Source: Corynebacterium provencense | GTDB lineage: Bacteria > Actinomycetota > Actinomycetes > Mycobacteriales > Mycobacteriaceae | Length of the DNA stretch: 51,614 nucleotides | Direction: 5' to 3' | NCBI GenBank assembly: GCA_900049755.1 | Contig: LT160593.1 | Span: forward strand, 223,969-275,582 | In this document: positions 24,862-33,158 of the stretch, piece after piece | Layout: each line of letters opens with the position of its first letter | Position numbering within the stretch: the stretch's first letter is position 1 | Notes under the pieces: model-generated | Seen by the model: only the letters and a program-made list of their open reading frames with translations | What the model was told of the DNA's origin: nothing | Databases searched by the model: none | Made by a program: the position numbers and the translations under genes

Positions 24862-26478
24862 GTGCCCGTCACCAGCCCGCACCGCCCCGTCGAGATCCCC
24901 GGGGTCGGTGTATACGACCTCCTGTTCGCCGACCTGACCCCGCAGGACGCCGCGCGTACCGCCGTCACCGACTCCGCCACCGGCACCTCCGTCACCTTCG
25001 GGGAGCTGAGAGACCGTGTCGACGCCTTCGCCGGCGCCCTGGCGCACCGGGGCGTCGGAGTCGGGGACGTCGTGGCCCTCCACGCACCCAACTCCCTCGC
25101 CTTCGTCGTCGCCTTCCACGGCATCATGCGGGCGGGGGCGACCGTCACCACTGTCGGCGCCCTGGCCACGGCAGGGGATGTCGCCCGGCAGGTCACCGTC
25201 TCCGGGGCGTCCCTCATGCTCACCGTCGGACTGCTCGGCCCGGCCGGGGCCCAGGGGGCGGAACAGGCCGGTCTCGACACTGACCGGGTGATCGACCTGG
25301 CGGACGGGGAGCGGGGACTGGCGTCCCTGCTGTCGGAGGGCCACCCCGCACCCCAGGTCGACTTCGACCCCGCCACCCACATCGCGGTCCTGCCCTTCTC
25401 CTCGGGCACGACCGGGGTTCCCAAAGGAGTCCGGCTCAGTCACCGCAACCTGGTGGCGAATATCGTGCAGATCAGTCCGCTGCTCATGGACAACGGGCAG
25501 ACCCGGGACTCGGTGATCATGGCCGTCCTGCCGTTCTTCCACATCTACGGGATGAACGTCCTGCTCAACTCCTCGCTGCACAACAGGACCCACCTGGTCA
25601 CGATGCCTTCGTTCGACCTGCCGACCTTCCTCGAACTGCACCAGAGGCACAACATCGACTTCACCTTTGTCGCACCCCCGATCGCCGTGGTCCTCGCAAA
25701 GCATCCGCTGGTCGATGACTACGACATCTCCTCACTCACCACCGTGCTCTCCGGGGCTGCCGCCCTCGACGAGAACCTTGCCGCAGCGGTGGAGAAGCGG
25801 CTGGGGGTGAAAGTCCTCCAGGGGTTCGGCATGACCGAGGCGTCACCGGTGACCCACGTGTCCTCCCGGGGTGTCACACCCCTGGCCTCCATCGGTCTGC
25901 CCGTGGCGAACACCGAGTGCAAGGTGGTGGACCTCACCGACCCGGACTTCTCCGAGATCCTCCCGCCGGCGCAGGAGTCCGGACTGTCCAGGCCGGGGGA
26001 GATGTGGGTCCGCGGTCCCCAGGTGATGCTCGGCTACCTCGACAACGAGGAGGCCACCGAGGTCACACTGCTGCGCGACGGCTGGCTGCGCACCGGAGAC
26101 ATCGTGCGCTACGACCACCAGGGCAATGTGTACGTGGTCGACAGGGCGAAGGAACTCATCAAGTACAAGGGCTACCAGGTCGCCCCGGCGGAGCTTGAGG
26201 CACTGCTGATGACCCACGACTCTGTCGCGGACGCCGCCGTCGTCGGCTTCTTCCGGCCGGAGGACGGTGAGGAGATCCCCCGGGCGTTCGTCGTCCCCCA
26301 GGTCGACGCGTCCGGCACCCCGGTCACCGTTGACGGGGACGCGCTGATGGAGTGGGTCGCGGCACGGGTGGCGCCGTACAAGAAGATCCGGATGGTCGAG
26401 GTCATCGACGTGATCCCGAAGTCCGGCACCGGCAAGATCCTCCGCAAGGACCTGCGCGACCTCCCGGTCACCCCGTAG
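24862..26478 (+). CDS. AMP-forming acyl-CoA synthetase (4-coumarate-CoA-ligase-like)
   Basis: The protein has 538 residues, full length. It activates a carboxylic acid to its CoA thioester via an acyl-adenylate. The P-loop LPFSSGTTGVPKGVRLSH is near residue 175, the A5 motif QGFGMTEASPVTH near 322, the A7/A8 region GWLRTGDIVRYDHQGNVYVVDRAKELIKYKGYQV near 410-445, and the catalytic lysine block PKSGTGKILRKDL at the end. It is divergent from the damaged TetR and the SDR-ACAD-APH operon, and probably supplies their acyl-CoA substrate. Its 3' end overlaps the convergent GntR gene by 11 bases. Confidence 0.93.
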   Translation: MPVTSPHRPVEIPGVGVYDLLFADLTPQDAARTAVTDSATGTSVTFGELRDRVDAFAGALAHRGVGVGDVVALHAPNSLAFVVAFHGIMRAGATVTTVGALATAGDVARQVTVSGASLMLTVGLLGPAGAQGAEQAGLDTDRVIDLADGERGLASLLSEGHPAPQVDFDPATHIAVLPFSSGTTGVPKGVRLSHRNLVANIVQISPLLMDNGQTRDSVIMAVLPFFHIYGMNVLLNSSLHNRTHLVTMPSFDLPTFLELHQRHNIDFTFVAPPIAVVLAKHPLVDDYDISSLTTVLSGAAALDENLAAAVEKRLGVKVLQGFGMTEASPVTHVSSRGVTPLASIGLPVANTECKVVDLTDPDFSEILPPAQESGLSRPGEMWVRGPQVMLGYLDNEEATEVTLLRDGWLRTGDIVRYDHQGNVYVVDRAKELIKYKGYQVAPAELEALLMTHDSVADAAVVGFFRPEDGEEIPRAFVVPQVDASGTPVTVDGDALMEWVAARVAPYKKIRMVEVIDVIPKSGTGKILRKDLRDLPVTP

Positions 26479-27166
26479 GCCCGACGGCACCGGGGCCGGG
26501 GGTGATGTCGTGTGAGACGTGGGCGGCCATGGCGGCAGCGGCGGCGTCCGGGTCCCGGTCCCTGATCGCCCGGAGGATCACCGAATGGTCCTCCCTGCGC
26601 AGCTGCGGAAGGTCCGGTGCCTGCAGGTCTCCGCTCTGCCGGTGGCGTCTCACCGCGGCGATGGTGCACGTGTACATGTTCAGCAGGAGAAGATTTCCGG
26701 ACGCCTCGACCACGGTGTGGTGGAAACTGCCCGGGGCCCGGGCGTGACTGAACGGCAGCGTGCTTTCCGCACCGGCGTTGCGGCTGTCGTCGAGCAGGGC
26801 GGTGAGGGTCTGCAGCTGTTCCTCTGACCGGTTCACGGCGGCCTGCCGCGCACTCTCGATCTCGAGGGACCTGCGGTAGCCGAGAATGTCCGCGACGGGG
26901 AAGTCCGCGATGTAGTCGGCGATGACCGAGTTGACCGGTGTCCTGGAACGAACGAACGTGCCGACACCGCGGATCGGCTCCAGCATTCCGAGGCTGGTCA
27001 GCGACCGTACCGCCTCGCGCAAGGTGGACTTGCCCACTCCGATGGCGACCATGAGCTCATGCTCCCGGGGGATCCGTGAGTTCAGTGTCCATTCTCCGGA
27101 GGTGATGCGGGCACGCAGGTAGCGCAGGGCTGCGGCGGTCTTGCCGGAGTCGGTGGGATGAGTCAC
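26468..27166 (-). CDS. GntR/FadR-type transcription regulator (FCD domain)
   Basis: The protein has 232 residues. The winged helix is at about 8-75 (TAAALRYLRARITSGEW, ELMVAIGVGKSTLREAVRSLTSLGML), and the C-terminal FCD ligand-binding domain spans about 90-220 with HARAPGSFHHTVVEASGN and RREDHSVILRAIRDRDPDAAAAAMAAHV. The metal-binding histidines of FCD domains appear to be kept. The gene overlaps the end of the acyl-CoA ligase and may control it or a carbon-source pathway. The ligand is unknown. Confidence 0.88.
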   Translation of the reverse strand: MTHPTDSGKTAAALRYLRARITSGEWTLNSRIPREHELMVAIGVGKSTLREAVRSLTSLGMLEPIRGVGTFVRSRTPVNSVIADYIADFPVADILGYRRSLEIESARQAAVNRSEEQLQTLTALLDDSRNAGAESTLPFSHARAPGSFHHTVVEASGNLLLLNMYTCTIAAVRRHRQSGDLQAPDLPQLRREDHSVILRAIRDRDPDAAAAAMAAHVSHDITPGPGAVGPTG

Positions 27167-27240
27167 CGGGGTTCTCCCGTCAGTCTGTGGGGTCGGAGCT
27201 CCAGATGGCCACCAAGTCTAGGTCGTCAGGTCCGTATCCT

Positions 27241-27267
27241 CGGCCACCCGGCCACCCGGCCACCCGG
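27241..27267. repeat. Tandem 9-mer (three copies)
   Basis: CGGCCACCC is repeated three times head to tail in the region between the GntR gene and the esterase. Confidence 0.8.
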
Positions 27268-27383
27268 TCGCCGGTGATCCGCTGGTGGTTCCGGTATGAA
27301 CAGGGGCCGGGACGTGGCGCTACCGTGGTGACGGAGACAGGCCGGAGAGACTGACCGGTGGAAGATGACTGACTGTGGACGTC

Positions 27384-27425
27384 CGTGGAGATCGAACCGT
27401 GGAGATCGAACTGTGGAGATCGCAC
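27384..27425 (+). repeat. Tandem 14-mer upstream of the esterase gene
   Basis: The unit CGTGGAGATCGAAC occurs at 27384 and 27398, with a diverged third copy TGTGGAGATCGCAC at 27412, and then TGTGG. The run ends 25 bases before the esterase start. Confidence 0.85.
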
Positions 27426-27450
27426 TGTGGTGACAGCAGGTGGGAAGGAC

Positions 27451-28683
27451 ATGATGCTTGACGGACTGACTGTGCTGCCGAGACCCGGTAGCAGGCTCCG
27501 GACACCGGTGCCGCGGACCACCCTCCCTGAGGGTTTCCGTGACCCGGCGTCGGGCCACGGGTGGGACGGGGCGCCGGTGTGGACGGAGTTCAGCCGGAGT
27601 GACGGTCGTGTCGGGGTCGTGGTGCGTCACCGCGCACCGGAGGCGACGGCGGTGTCGGTCGCCGTCAGCGGATGGTTCCGCCCGGATCCCCCCGCCGCCT
27701 GCGACCTGGAGCCGGTCGGCCACGGCTGGTGGGCGGCCGCCTTCACCGTCCCGGGGGACTGGCAGGCCTCGTACTCCTTCCTCGAGCACCGGGGACCCGT
27801 CGGGCGGACGGAGTTTCCGGCCGGCCCCGTGCCGGACCGTGAGTCAGGGCAGGGGGCTGCCCCGTGGCACGGGGGAGACCTCCACCGCCTGCCACGCCTG
27901 GTGCCCGGTGACCCCGGTCTGCGTCGCGCGACCGTCAGTGAGGTGGCACGGGTCTGCCCCCGGCGTCCGTGGCTGGACGCCTACGGGACGCCGTGCCCGG
28001 AGATGACGGTCACGTTGCCGGCCCGGTCACCGGAGGAACCGGTCGTCCGGCTGTGGCGCTCCCCGTCCGCGCGACCGGAAACTCCTGTCCCCCTGGTCGT
28101 GGTTTTCGACGGTGAGGGGCATGTCGACCGTCTCGGCACACCGCTGGTCCTCAGCTACGCGGAGCAGGCGGGGGTGGTTCCCCCGGTGGCGGTGGCCTTC
28201 GTCTCCGCCGGTCCTGCCAGGTCGGAGGACCTGGGGGTTCCCGGCGGTCAGGCGGAGTGGGTGGCAGGCGTTCTGGTTCCACGTCTCCACGCCGAGGGCG
28301 TCCTGGGCGCGGTGGACAGGACCGGCACGGTGGTCACCGGGGCCTCCTTCGGAGGACTGTCGGCACTGTTCGCACTCGCCCGGTCCGGGGGGAGGATCGG
28401 CGCCGCCGTGGCGCAGTCGGTCTCCTACTGGCGCTACCGGACACCTGACCTCGACAATGCCCTGGCCGCCGCACTCCGTGGCGGGGACGCCGTCGTCCGC
28501 CTCCAGTCAGGACGTTACGAGGGAGATTCGGCGCAGAGGGCGCAGGAACTGGCGGCGCTGCTGCGCCGGCAGGGCGGTGACGCCACCGCCCGCACGGTGT
28601 CCGGCGGTCACGACTGGGCCTGGTGGATACCGGAGATGGTTGAGGAACTCGGCGGACTGCTGTCCCGCTCCGGCAGGCCCTGA
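27451..28683 (+). CDS. Enterochelin-esterase-like (Fes family) hydrolase
   Basis: The protein has 410 residues from ATG 27451; ATG 27454 fits the GGGAAGGA ribosome site slightly better. An N-terminal beta-sandwich (VGVVVRHRAPEATAVSVAVSGWF) is followed by an alpha/beta-hydrolase-like esterase domain with nucleophile elbow GASFGG near residue 302 and a late histidine in SGGHDWAWW near 390. Fes enzymes hydrolyse catecholate siderophore-iron complexes in the cytoplasm. No siderophore genes are nearby, so an iron role is inferred only from the family. No DtxR-type box was seen upstream. Confidence 0.85.
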   Translation: MMLDGLTVLPRPGSRLRTPVPRTTLPEGFRDPASGHGWDGAPVWTEFSRSDGRVGVVVRHRAPEATAVSVAVSGWFRPDPPAACDLEPVGHGWWAAAFTVPGDWQASYSFLEHRGPVGRTEFPAGPVPDRESGQGAAPWHGGDLHRLPRLVPGDPGLRRATVSEVARVCPRRPWLDAYGTPCPEMTVTLPARSPEEPVVRLWRSPSARPETPVPLVVVFDGEGHVDRLGTPLVLSYAEQAGVVPPVAVAFVSAGPARSEDLGVPGGQAEWVAGVLVPRLHAEGVLGAVDRTGTVVTGASFGGLSALFALARSGGRIGAAVAQSVSYWRYRTPDLDNALAAALRGGDAVVRLQSGRYEGDSAQRAQELAALLRRQGGDATARTVSGGHDWAWWIPEMVEELGGLLSRSGRP

Positions 28684-28720
28684 CAGGGTCCTGACAGGGT
28701 CCTGACAGGGCCCTGACCGG
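28679..28720. repeat. Tandem 11-mer after the esterase gene
   Basis: CCTGACAGGGT occurs in consecutive copies from the esterase stop codon onward, and the last copies decay to CCTGACAGGGC and CCTGACCGGGC. The tail may also form a hairpin between the convergent genes. Confidence 0.7.
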
Positions 28721-28753
28721 GCAGATCAGGCCCGTGGCGTCACGCCGACGCTG

Positions 28754-31102
28754 TCACGCCGACACTGTCGCGCGGGCCTTCTCCGCCGCCGCGACGAGCA
28801 CCCGGATCGAGGCCGTGGTCTCCTCCCAGCCGCGGGTCTTCAGACCACAGTCCGGGTTGACCCACAGCTGGGACGCCGGGACGGCCTCCAACGCCTCGGT
28901 GAGCAGGGTGTCCACCTCGGACTGTTCCGGGACGCGGGGGGAGTGGATGTCCCACACCCCGGGGCCGACACCGAGCTCGAAACCGGATTCCCGCAGTGCG
29001 TGGAGCACCTGCATCCCGTTGCGGGCGGCCTCGATGGAGGTCACGTCGGCGTCCAGGTCGCCCACTGTCCCGATGAGCTCGTTGAACTCGGAGTAGCACA
29101 TGTGGGTGTGGATCTGGATGCTGTCCGCGACACCGGAGGTGGCCAGACGGAAGGCACCGACCGCCCATTCCAGGTACGCCGGTTGCTGGGCACGGCGCAG
29201 GGGCAGAAGCTCACGGATCGCAGGCTCATCGACCTGGATGATCTTCGCACCGGCGTCCACAAGGTCGTCGATCTCGTCACGCAGGGCCAGGGCGACCTGG
29301 TCGGCGGTGGTCCCCAACGGCTGGTCGTCGCGGACGAACGACCAGGCGAGCATCGTCACCGGCCCGGTGAGCATCCCCTTCACCGGCTTGTCGGTGAAGG
29401 ACTGGGCCACCCGGAACCATTCGACGGTCATCGGCTCCGGGCGGGTGACGTCACCGAACAGGATCGGCGGGCGGACACACCGCGACCCGTAGGACTGCAC
29501 CCATGCCAGGTCGGTGGAGTGGTATCCCTCCAGCTGTTCGGAGAAGTACTGGACCATGTCGTTGCGTTCCGGTTCCCCGTGGACCAGGACGTCGAGGCCC
29601 AGTGCCTCCTGCCGTTCGATGACGTCCCGGATCTCGTCGACCATCGCCTGGTGGTATTCGGCCGGGGTGGTCCGGCCCGCCCTCAGGTCGGCCCGGGCCC
29701 GCCGGATCTCGGCCGTCTGGGGGAAGGAACCGATCGTGGTCGTCGGCAGCGGGGGCAGGTTCAGCTCCCTGGCCTGTACTTCGCGACGCTGTTCGAACGG
29801 ACTGCGGTGCCGGTCGGCGTCGGTGACGCCGGCGGTACGTGCACGCAGTGCCTCATTGTGGGTCCGCGCGGAGACACGGCGTGCCTCCACAGCGTCGTGG
29901 GAGACGGCGACCGCGGTCCGGTCAGTCTCGGTCTCGGTGCCGGTGAGCAGCCGGGACAGGACAGCGACCTCGGCGACCTTCTCGGCACCGAACGCCAGCC
30001 AGCTGCGCAGCTCGGCGTCATCGTCGAGGCTCGTCTCCTGCGCCAGGGAGTAGGGGACGTGCAGCAGTGACGATGAGGTGGACACCCCCACCGGCCCCCG
30101 CGCGGCGAGGGTCTTCAGGGTGGCGAGGGCGCGGGAAAGGTCGGTGCGCCAGATGTTGCGCCCGTCGACGACACCGGCGAGGATCTGCTCCTGCCCGGTC
30201 CACGAGGGAAGCAGGTCGGCGTCGGCGGTACGGGTGTCGGTGGACTGACGTTCGTCGGTGCGGCCGGTGACCAGGTCCACACCGAAAGCGGCGATGCCGG
30301 TGCCCGACAGGGTGCTCACCGCCAGGTCACCGTCCCCGAAGTAGGTCTGCAGCAGGATGTGCAGGTCCGACGCCGCGGCCAGCTTCGTGTACCCGGCGCG
30401 GGTGCGGGCCAGCAGGTCGGACCGGCGCCCGTCGTCGACGGCGATGTCGGTGACGAGGTAGGGCTCGTCGAACTGGACCCAGGAGGCACCGCGTTCGGCG
30501 ATGCGGGGCAGCAGGCGGGCGTAGGCGTCGAAGACCTCACCGAGGTGGACCAGGGCGTCTGACCCGTCGGTGGTGCGGGCCAGTGCCAGGTAGGTCAGCG
30601 GGCCGATGAGCACCGGGCGGGCGGCGGTGCCGCGGGTGATCTGGTCGGAGAGGTCGGAGAGCAGGGCGGCGTCGTCGAGACGGAACTCGGTGTCCGCGTC
30701 GAGTTCGGGGACGATGTAGTGGTAGTTCGTGTCGAACCACTTCGTCATCGCGGACGCCGGGAGGTCGGCGGTGCCCCGGGCGGCGGCGAACAGCCGGTCG
30801 ATGTAGGCGGGCAGGCCGTCGTTGCCGTGGTCGTCGATGTCGGCGACGCGGGCGGGCAGGGTGCCCAGGAGGGCGGAGGTGTCGAGCATCGAGTCGTAGA
30901 AGCTGCGGCCGATGGTGGGGACGGAGTCCAGGCCCGCCTGCGTCAGCGCGTCCGCCTGCTGGTTGACCAGCTGTGTGGCGACGGTGGCGAGGTTGCGCCC
31001 GGTTGTGGCGTCCTTCCAGTAGGTTTCCAGAGCTTTCTTCAGCTCGCGCCCGGGGCCGATGCGCGGAACCCCGGCGACGGTGGCGTTGATCTGTGCGGTC
31101 AC
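28754..31102 (-). CDS. metE: Cobalamin-independent methionine synthase
   Basis: The protein has 782 residues, full length. It methylates homocysteine to methionine using methyltetrahydropteroyl-glutamate. The C-terminal catalytic half contains TTTIGSFPQTAEIRRARADL, the HGEPERNDMVQYF block, IQVDEPAIRE, the zinc ligand HTHMCYSEF and WVNPDCGLKTRGW, so the three zinc ligands (His, Cys, Cys) are present. The N-terminal half begins with the usual PRIGPGRELKKALE. It is transcribed through a ~220-base leader with strong predicted pairing, and a McbR-like box overlaps a TTGACA -35 element, so methionine/SAM-linked repression is likely. A divergent ECF transporter operon starts 511 bases upstream. Confidence 0.96.
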   Translation of the reverse strand: MTAQINATVAGVPRIGPGRELKKALETYWKDATTGRNLATVATQLVNQQADALTQAGLDSVPTIGRSFYDSMLDTSALLGTLPARVADIDDHGNDGLPAYIDRLFAAARGTADLPASAMTKWFDTNYHYIVPELDADTEFRLDDAALLSDLSDQITRGTAARPVLIGPLTYLALARTTDGSDALVHLGEVFDAYARLLPRIAERGASWVQFDEPYLVTDIAVDDGRRSDLLARTRAGYTKLAAASDLHILLQTYFGDGDLAVSTLSGTGIAAFGVDLVTGRTDERQSTDTRTADADLLPSWTGQEQILAGVVDGRNIWRTDLSRALATLKTLAARGPVGVSTSSSLLHVPYSLAQETSLDDDAELRSWLAFGAEKVAEVAVLSRLLTGTETETDRTAVAVSHDAVEARRVSARTHNEALRARTAGVTDADRHRSPFEQRREVQARELNLPPLPTTTIGSFPQTAEIRRARADLRAGRTTPAEYHQAMVDEIRDVIERQEALGLDVLVHGEPERNDMVQYFSEQLEGYHSTDLAWVQSYGSRCVRPPILFGDVTRPEPMTVEWFRVAQSFTDKPVKGMLTGPVTMLAWSFVRDDQPLGTTADQVALALRDEIDDLVDAGAKIIQVDEPAIRELLPLRRAQQPAYLEWAVGAFRLATSGVADSIQIHTHMCYSEFNELIGTVGDLDADVTSIEAARNGMQVLHALRESGFELGVGPGVWDIHSPRVPEQSEVDTLLTEALEAVPASQLWVNPDCGLKTRGWEETTASIRVLVAAAEKARATVSA

Positions 31103-31209
31103 GATGATCCTTCACAAAGTGGGTGTACGGGTCTCGCCGTCGGTGGGAGGTCACGTGAAGGCCGGGTCCGCCGGTACCTGCCGGGGGATCTGCGGATGAT
31201 GCGCGGAAA

Positions 31210-31324
31210 GCCCCGGGGAAGCGCCTGTGGACCAGGCTGCACGCTGCGGTCCGTTCCCGTGGGGGGAAGGTCCGCAGGTTCCGCCTCATCCGGGGCTCCA
31301 GGAGGGGAACTCGACTCTCGTCGA
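31210..31324 (-). ncRNA. Structured 5' leader of metE, unknown class
   Basis: On the minus strand (metE leader) three nested or adjacent stems close a multi-way junction. P1 is GCCCCGG (31296-31290) with CCGGGGC (31216-31210). P2 is CTGCGG (31277-31272) with CCGCAG (31249-31244), extended inside by TTCCC/GGGAA. P3 is GCCTG-GTCCA-CAGGC (31237-31223). A separate TCGAC-GAGA-GTCGA hairpin (31324-31311) lies upstream. I find no SAM, SAH, cobalamin or T-box consensus. It could be a new aptamer, an attenuator or a protein-binding leader. Confidence 0.5.
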
Positions 31325-31348
31325 CTGCTTGGTGCCCAAGAAAACCAG

Positions 31349-31364
31349 TAGACCGCTCGGTCTG
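31349..31364. promoter_or_regulatory. McbR-like operator between metE and the ECF operon
   Basis: TAGAC-CGCTCG-GTCTG matches the corynebacterial McbR box TAGAC-N6-GTCTA except for the last base. It overlaps a TTGACA -35 element (minus strand, complement of 31363-31368) of metE. Repression of metE, and possibly of the divergent ECF operon, in methionine/SAM excess is expected from McbR biology. Confidence 0.8.
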
Positions 31365-31460
31365 TCAAGTCTGCGGGTGGACTCCACTGTCCCGCATCCC
31401 GGGAAAACCCGGTTCACACGGTGTTCGGCAGGCAGCTGTCTTGCCCCCGCGGGCCGTACT

Positions 31461-31539
31461 GGGCACAATTGCCCGTAGCAACTTCAGGAACAACCTCAGG
31501 AACCGGCCCTGCCCGGCGATCTGAGGTGGGCGGCGACCC
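31461..31539 (+). repeat. 79-bp element, copy A (upstream of ECF operon)
   Basis: Ungapped, 65 of 79 positions are identical to copy B at 34322-34400. It lies in the leader region of the ECF operon. Inside are a GGGCA-CAAT-TGCCC hairpin, a doubled TCAGGAAC motif, and CCTCAG/CTGAGG pairing around GGCCCTGCCCGGC. It may be an RNA regulatory element. The class is not recognised. Confidence 0.8.
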
Positions 31540-31613
31540 CGAGGTGACATAGGGGCTGCCGCGACCTGTCCAGCCACGCCGTCCACACCAGGCCAACCCA
31601 GGAAGTCATCACC

Positions 31614-32408
31614 GTGCGCCCCTTGTCACGCCCCGTACGCCACGCACTTGTCGGCACCAGTGTGCTGCTGTTCGTCCTCACCTGGCTCTGGCTCGTCCTC
31701 AGTCAGCCGGAGGACTCCGACTTCTCCACGGTTGCGGACTCCCGGTCCACCGCCGTCGCACTGGTGGGGTTCCTCGTCCCCACGGTCCTCTCCCTCATCG
31801 CCGTGGTCCCCACCCTGCCGGTGCGCACCCTCAGCATCATCCCCGTCGCCCTGGTGCTCAACATCGTCGTCGGCCAGGTGGTCGGGACCATGGGCCTGCC
31901 CCTGCCGCTCTACCTCGACTCCTTCGGCACAGTACTCGTGGCGGTCCTCGCCGGTCCGGCCGCAGGACTGGCCACCGGGGGACTCTCCAGTCTGGTGTGG
32001 GGGGCGTTCAACCCCACGATCATCTGCTTCGCGGCAGGCTACGCGATGACCGGCTTCGTCGTCGGTCTGGTCCGGGGACTGTGGCGGTCGTCGTGGTGGA
32101 AGGTCGTCATCGCCGGACTTGTCGTCGGCCTCCTCTCCGGCCTGGTCTCCGCCCCGGTCGCGAACTTCATCTTCGGCGGAACCGCAGGCACGGGGACCGG
32201 GCTGCTCGTCTCCGCCTACGAGGCACTCGGGTTCTCCGGTACCACAGCGGTGTTCCTGCAGTCCTGGACCTCCGACCCGGTCGACAAGGTCATCATCTTC
32301 ATGCTGGTGTTCGTGGTCTACCGGGCACTGCCGCAGAAGACCCGCCGGACCTTCGCCCCCGCGGCCGACAGTGCCCCCGCCGCCGACGGCACCACGGTGA
32401 CGGTGTGA
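31614..32408 (+). CDS. ECF transporter S component, probable methionine-related substrate
   Basis: The protein has 264 residues and about six membrane helices, consistent with an ECF-type substrate-binding membrane protein. Glycine- and aromatic-rich helices include LSIIPVALVLNIVVGQVVGTMGLPLPLYLDSFGTVLVAV near 75-110 and AGLATGGLSSLVWGAFNPTI near 115-135. GTG 31614 has AGGAAG about 8 bases upstream. It forms an operon with an EcfT (4-base overlap) and a fused EcfA gene. Its divergent position from metE, sharing a McbR-like box, points to methionine or a precursor as cargo, as in predicted MtsT-type S components. That is inference. Confidence 0.8.
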   Translation: MRPLSRPVRHALVGTSVLLFVLTWLWLVLSQPEDSDFSTVADSRSTAVALVGFLVPTVLSLIAVVPTLPVRTLSIIPVALVLNIVVGQVVGTMGLPLPLYLDSFGTVLVAVLAGPAAGLATGGLSSLVWGAFNPTIICFAAGYAMTGFVVGLVRGLWRSSWWKVVIAGLVVGLLSGLVSAPVANFIFGGTAGTGTGLLVSAYEALGFSGTTAVFLQSWTSDPVDKVIIFMLVFVVYRALPQKTRRTFAPAADSAPAADGTTVTV

Positions 32409-33100
32409 ACCCGTTGACGCCGTTGACCGCGGCGGTGTGTGCGGTGGTCGTGGTCATGATCGCCCACGACACCGTGGTCAGTGCCGTCATGCTGGCATTC
32501 GCCGTGGTCACCGCCGTGCTGTCAGCCGTACTGTCTGGCGGGGCCGGCCGCTCCACCGGACGCCGGTCGTCACGGCAGCTCCGCGCTCTCGGCGCCTCCC
32601 TGCTGCTCACTGTCCCGGCCACGGTCTCCTACGCGCTGATCTACGTGCCTTTCTCCGCGGAGGGCTGGACCACCGCCGGAGGGCTGTCACTCCGGTTCGC
32701 CGCGATGACGGCGTCAGGGCTGGTCCTGCTGTCCTTCGTGGATGTCGACGATCTGATGTGCTCACTGCAGCTGCGGGTCCCGGCACCACTGGTCTACATG
32801 GTCGGATCCGTGGTCCGGCTGCTGCCGATGGCACGCCGCCGCTGGTCGACGATCCGGGAGGTGCAGCGCAGCCGCGGTGTGCCCGACACCTGGCGGGCCA
32901 GGGCGTCCTGCGTCCTGCCCCTTGTCGTCGGACTGGTGGTGGAGGCCGGTCACCGTTCCCGCCCACTCCAGCGCACCGGAATCGGCGATCCCGGCCCCAG
33001 GACACTCCTGGACCCGGTGGACGATCCCTGGCAGGAGAGGGTGGGACGCCGCCTCCTGGTGCTCGTCCCGGTGTTCGTCGCAGTCACGGTGCTGTGGTGA
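32405..33100 (+). CDS. ECF transporter T component (EcfT)
   Basis: The protein has 231 residues from GTG 32405, overlapping the S-component stop by 4 bases (GTGA). About five membrane helices are visible. The cytoplasmic coupling helices appear as MARRRWSTIREVQRSRGV near residues 142-159, where the usual A-R-G signature reads SRGV, and as VEAGHRSRPLQRTGIGD near 181-197. It links the S component to the ATPase. Its length and helix pattern match EcfT, though the second coupling motif is diverged. Confidence 0.85.
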   Translation: MNPLTPLTAAVCAVVVVMIAHDTVVSAVMLAFAVVTAVLSAVLSGGAGRSTGRRSSRQLRALGASLLLTVPATVSYALIYVPFSAEGWTTAGGLSLRFAAMTASGLVLLSFVDVDDLMCSLQLRVPAPLVYMVGSVVRLLPMARRRWSTIREVQRSRGVPDTWRARASCVLPLVVGLVVEAGHRSRPLQRTGIGDPGPRTLLDPVDDPWQERVGRRLLVLVPVFVAVTVLW

Positions 33101-33158
33101 GCTGCCGTCGGTGCCGCCGGTGCCGCCGGGCCGTGCCGACGCTGGTACGGTCTCGGCC

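Noticed and set aside
27241..28720. CRISPR array from the short tandem repeats
   Set aside because: Units are 9-14 bases, contiguous, with no unique spacers and no cas genes.
31210..31324. SAM or cobalamin riboswitch before metE
   Set aside because: The conserved core sequences of these classes were not found; it is reported as an unknown structured leader instead.
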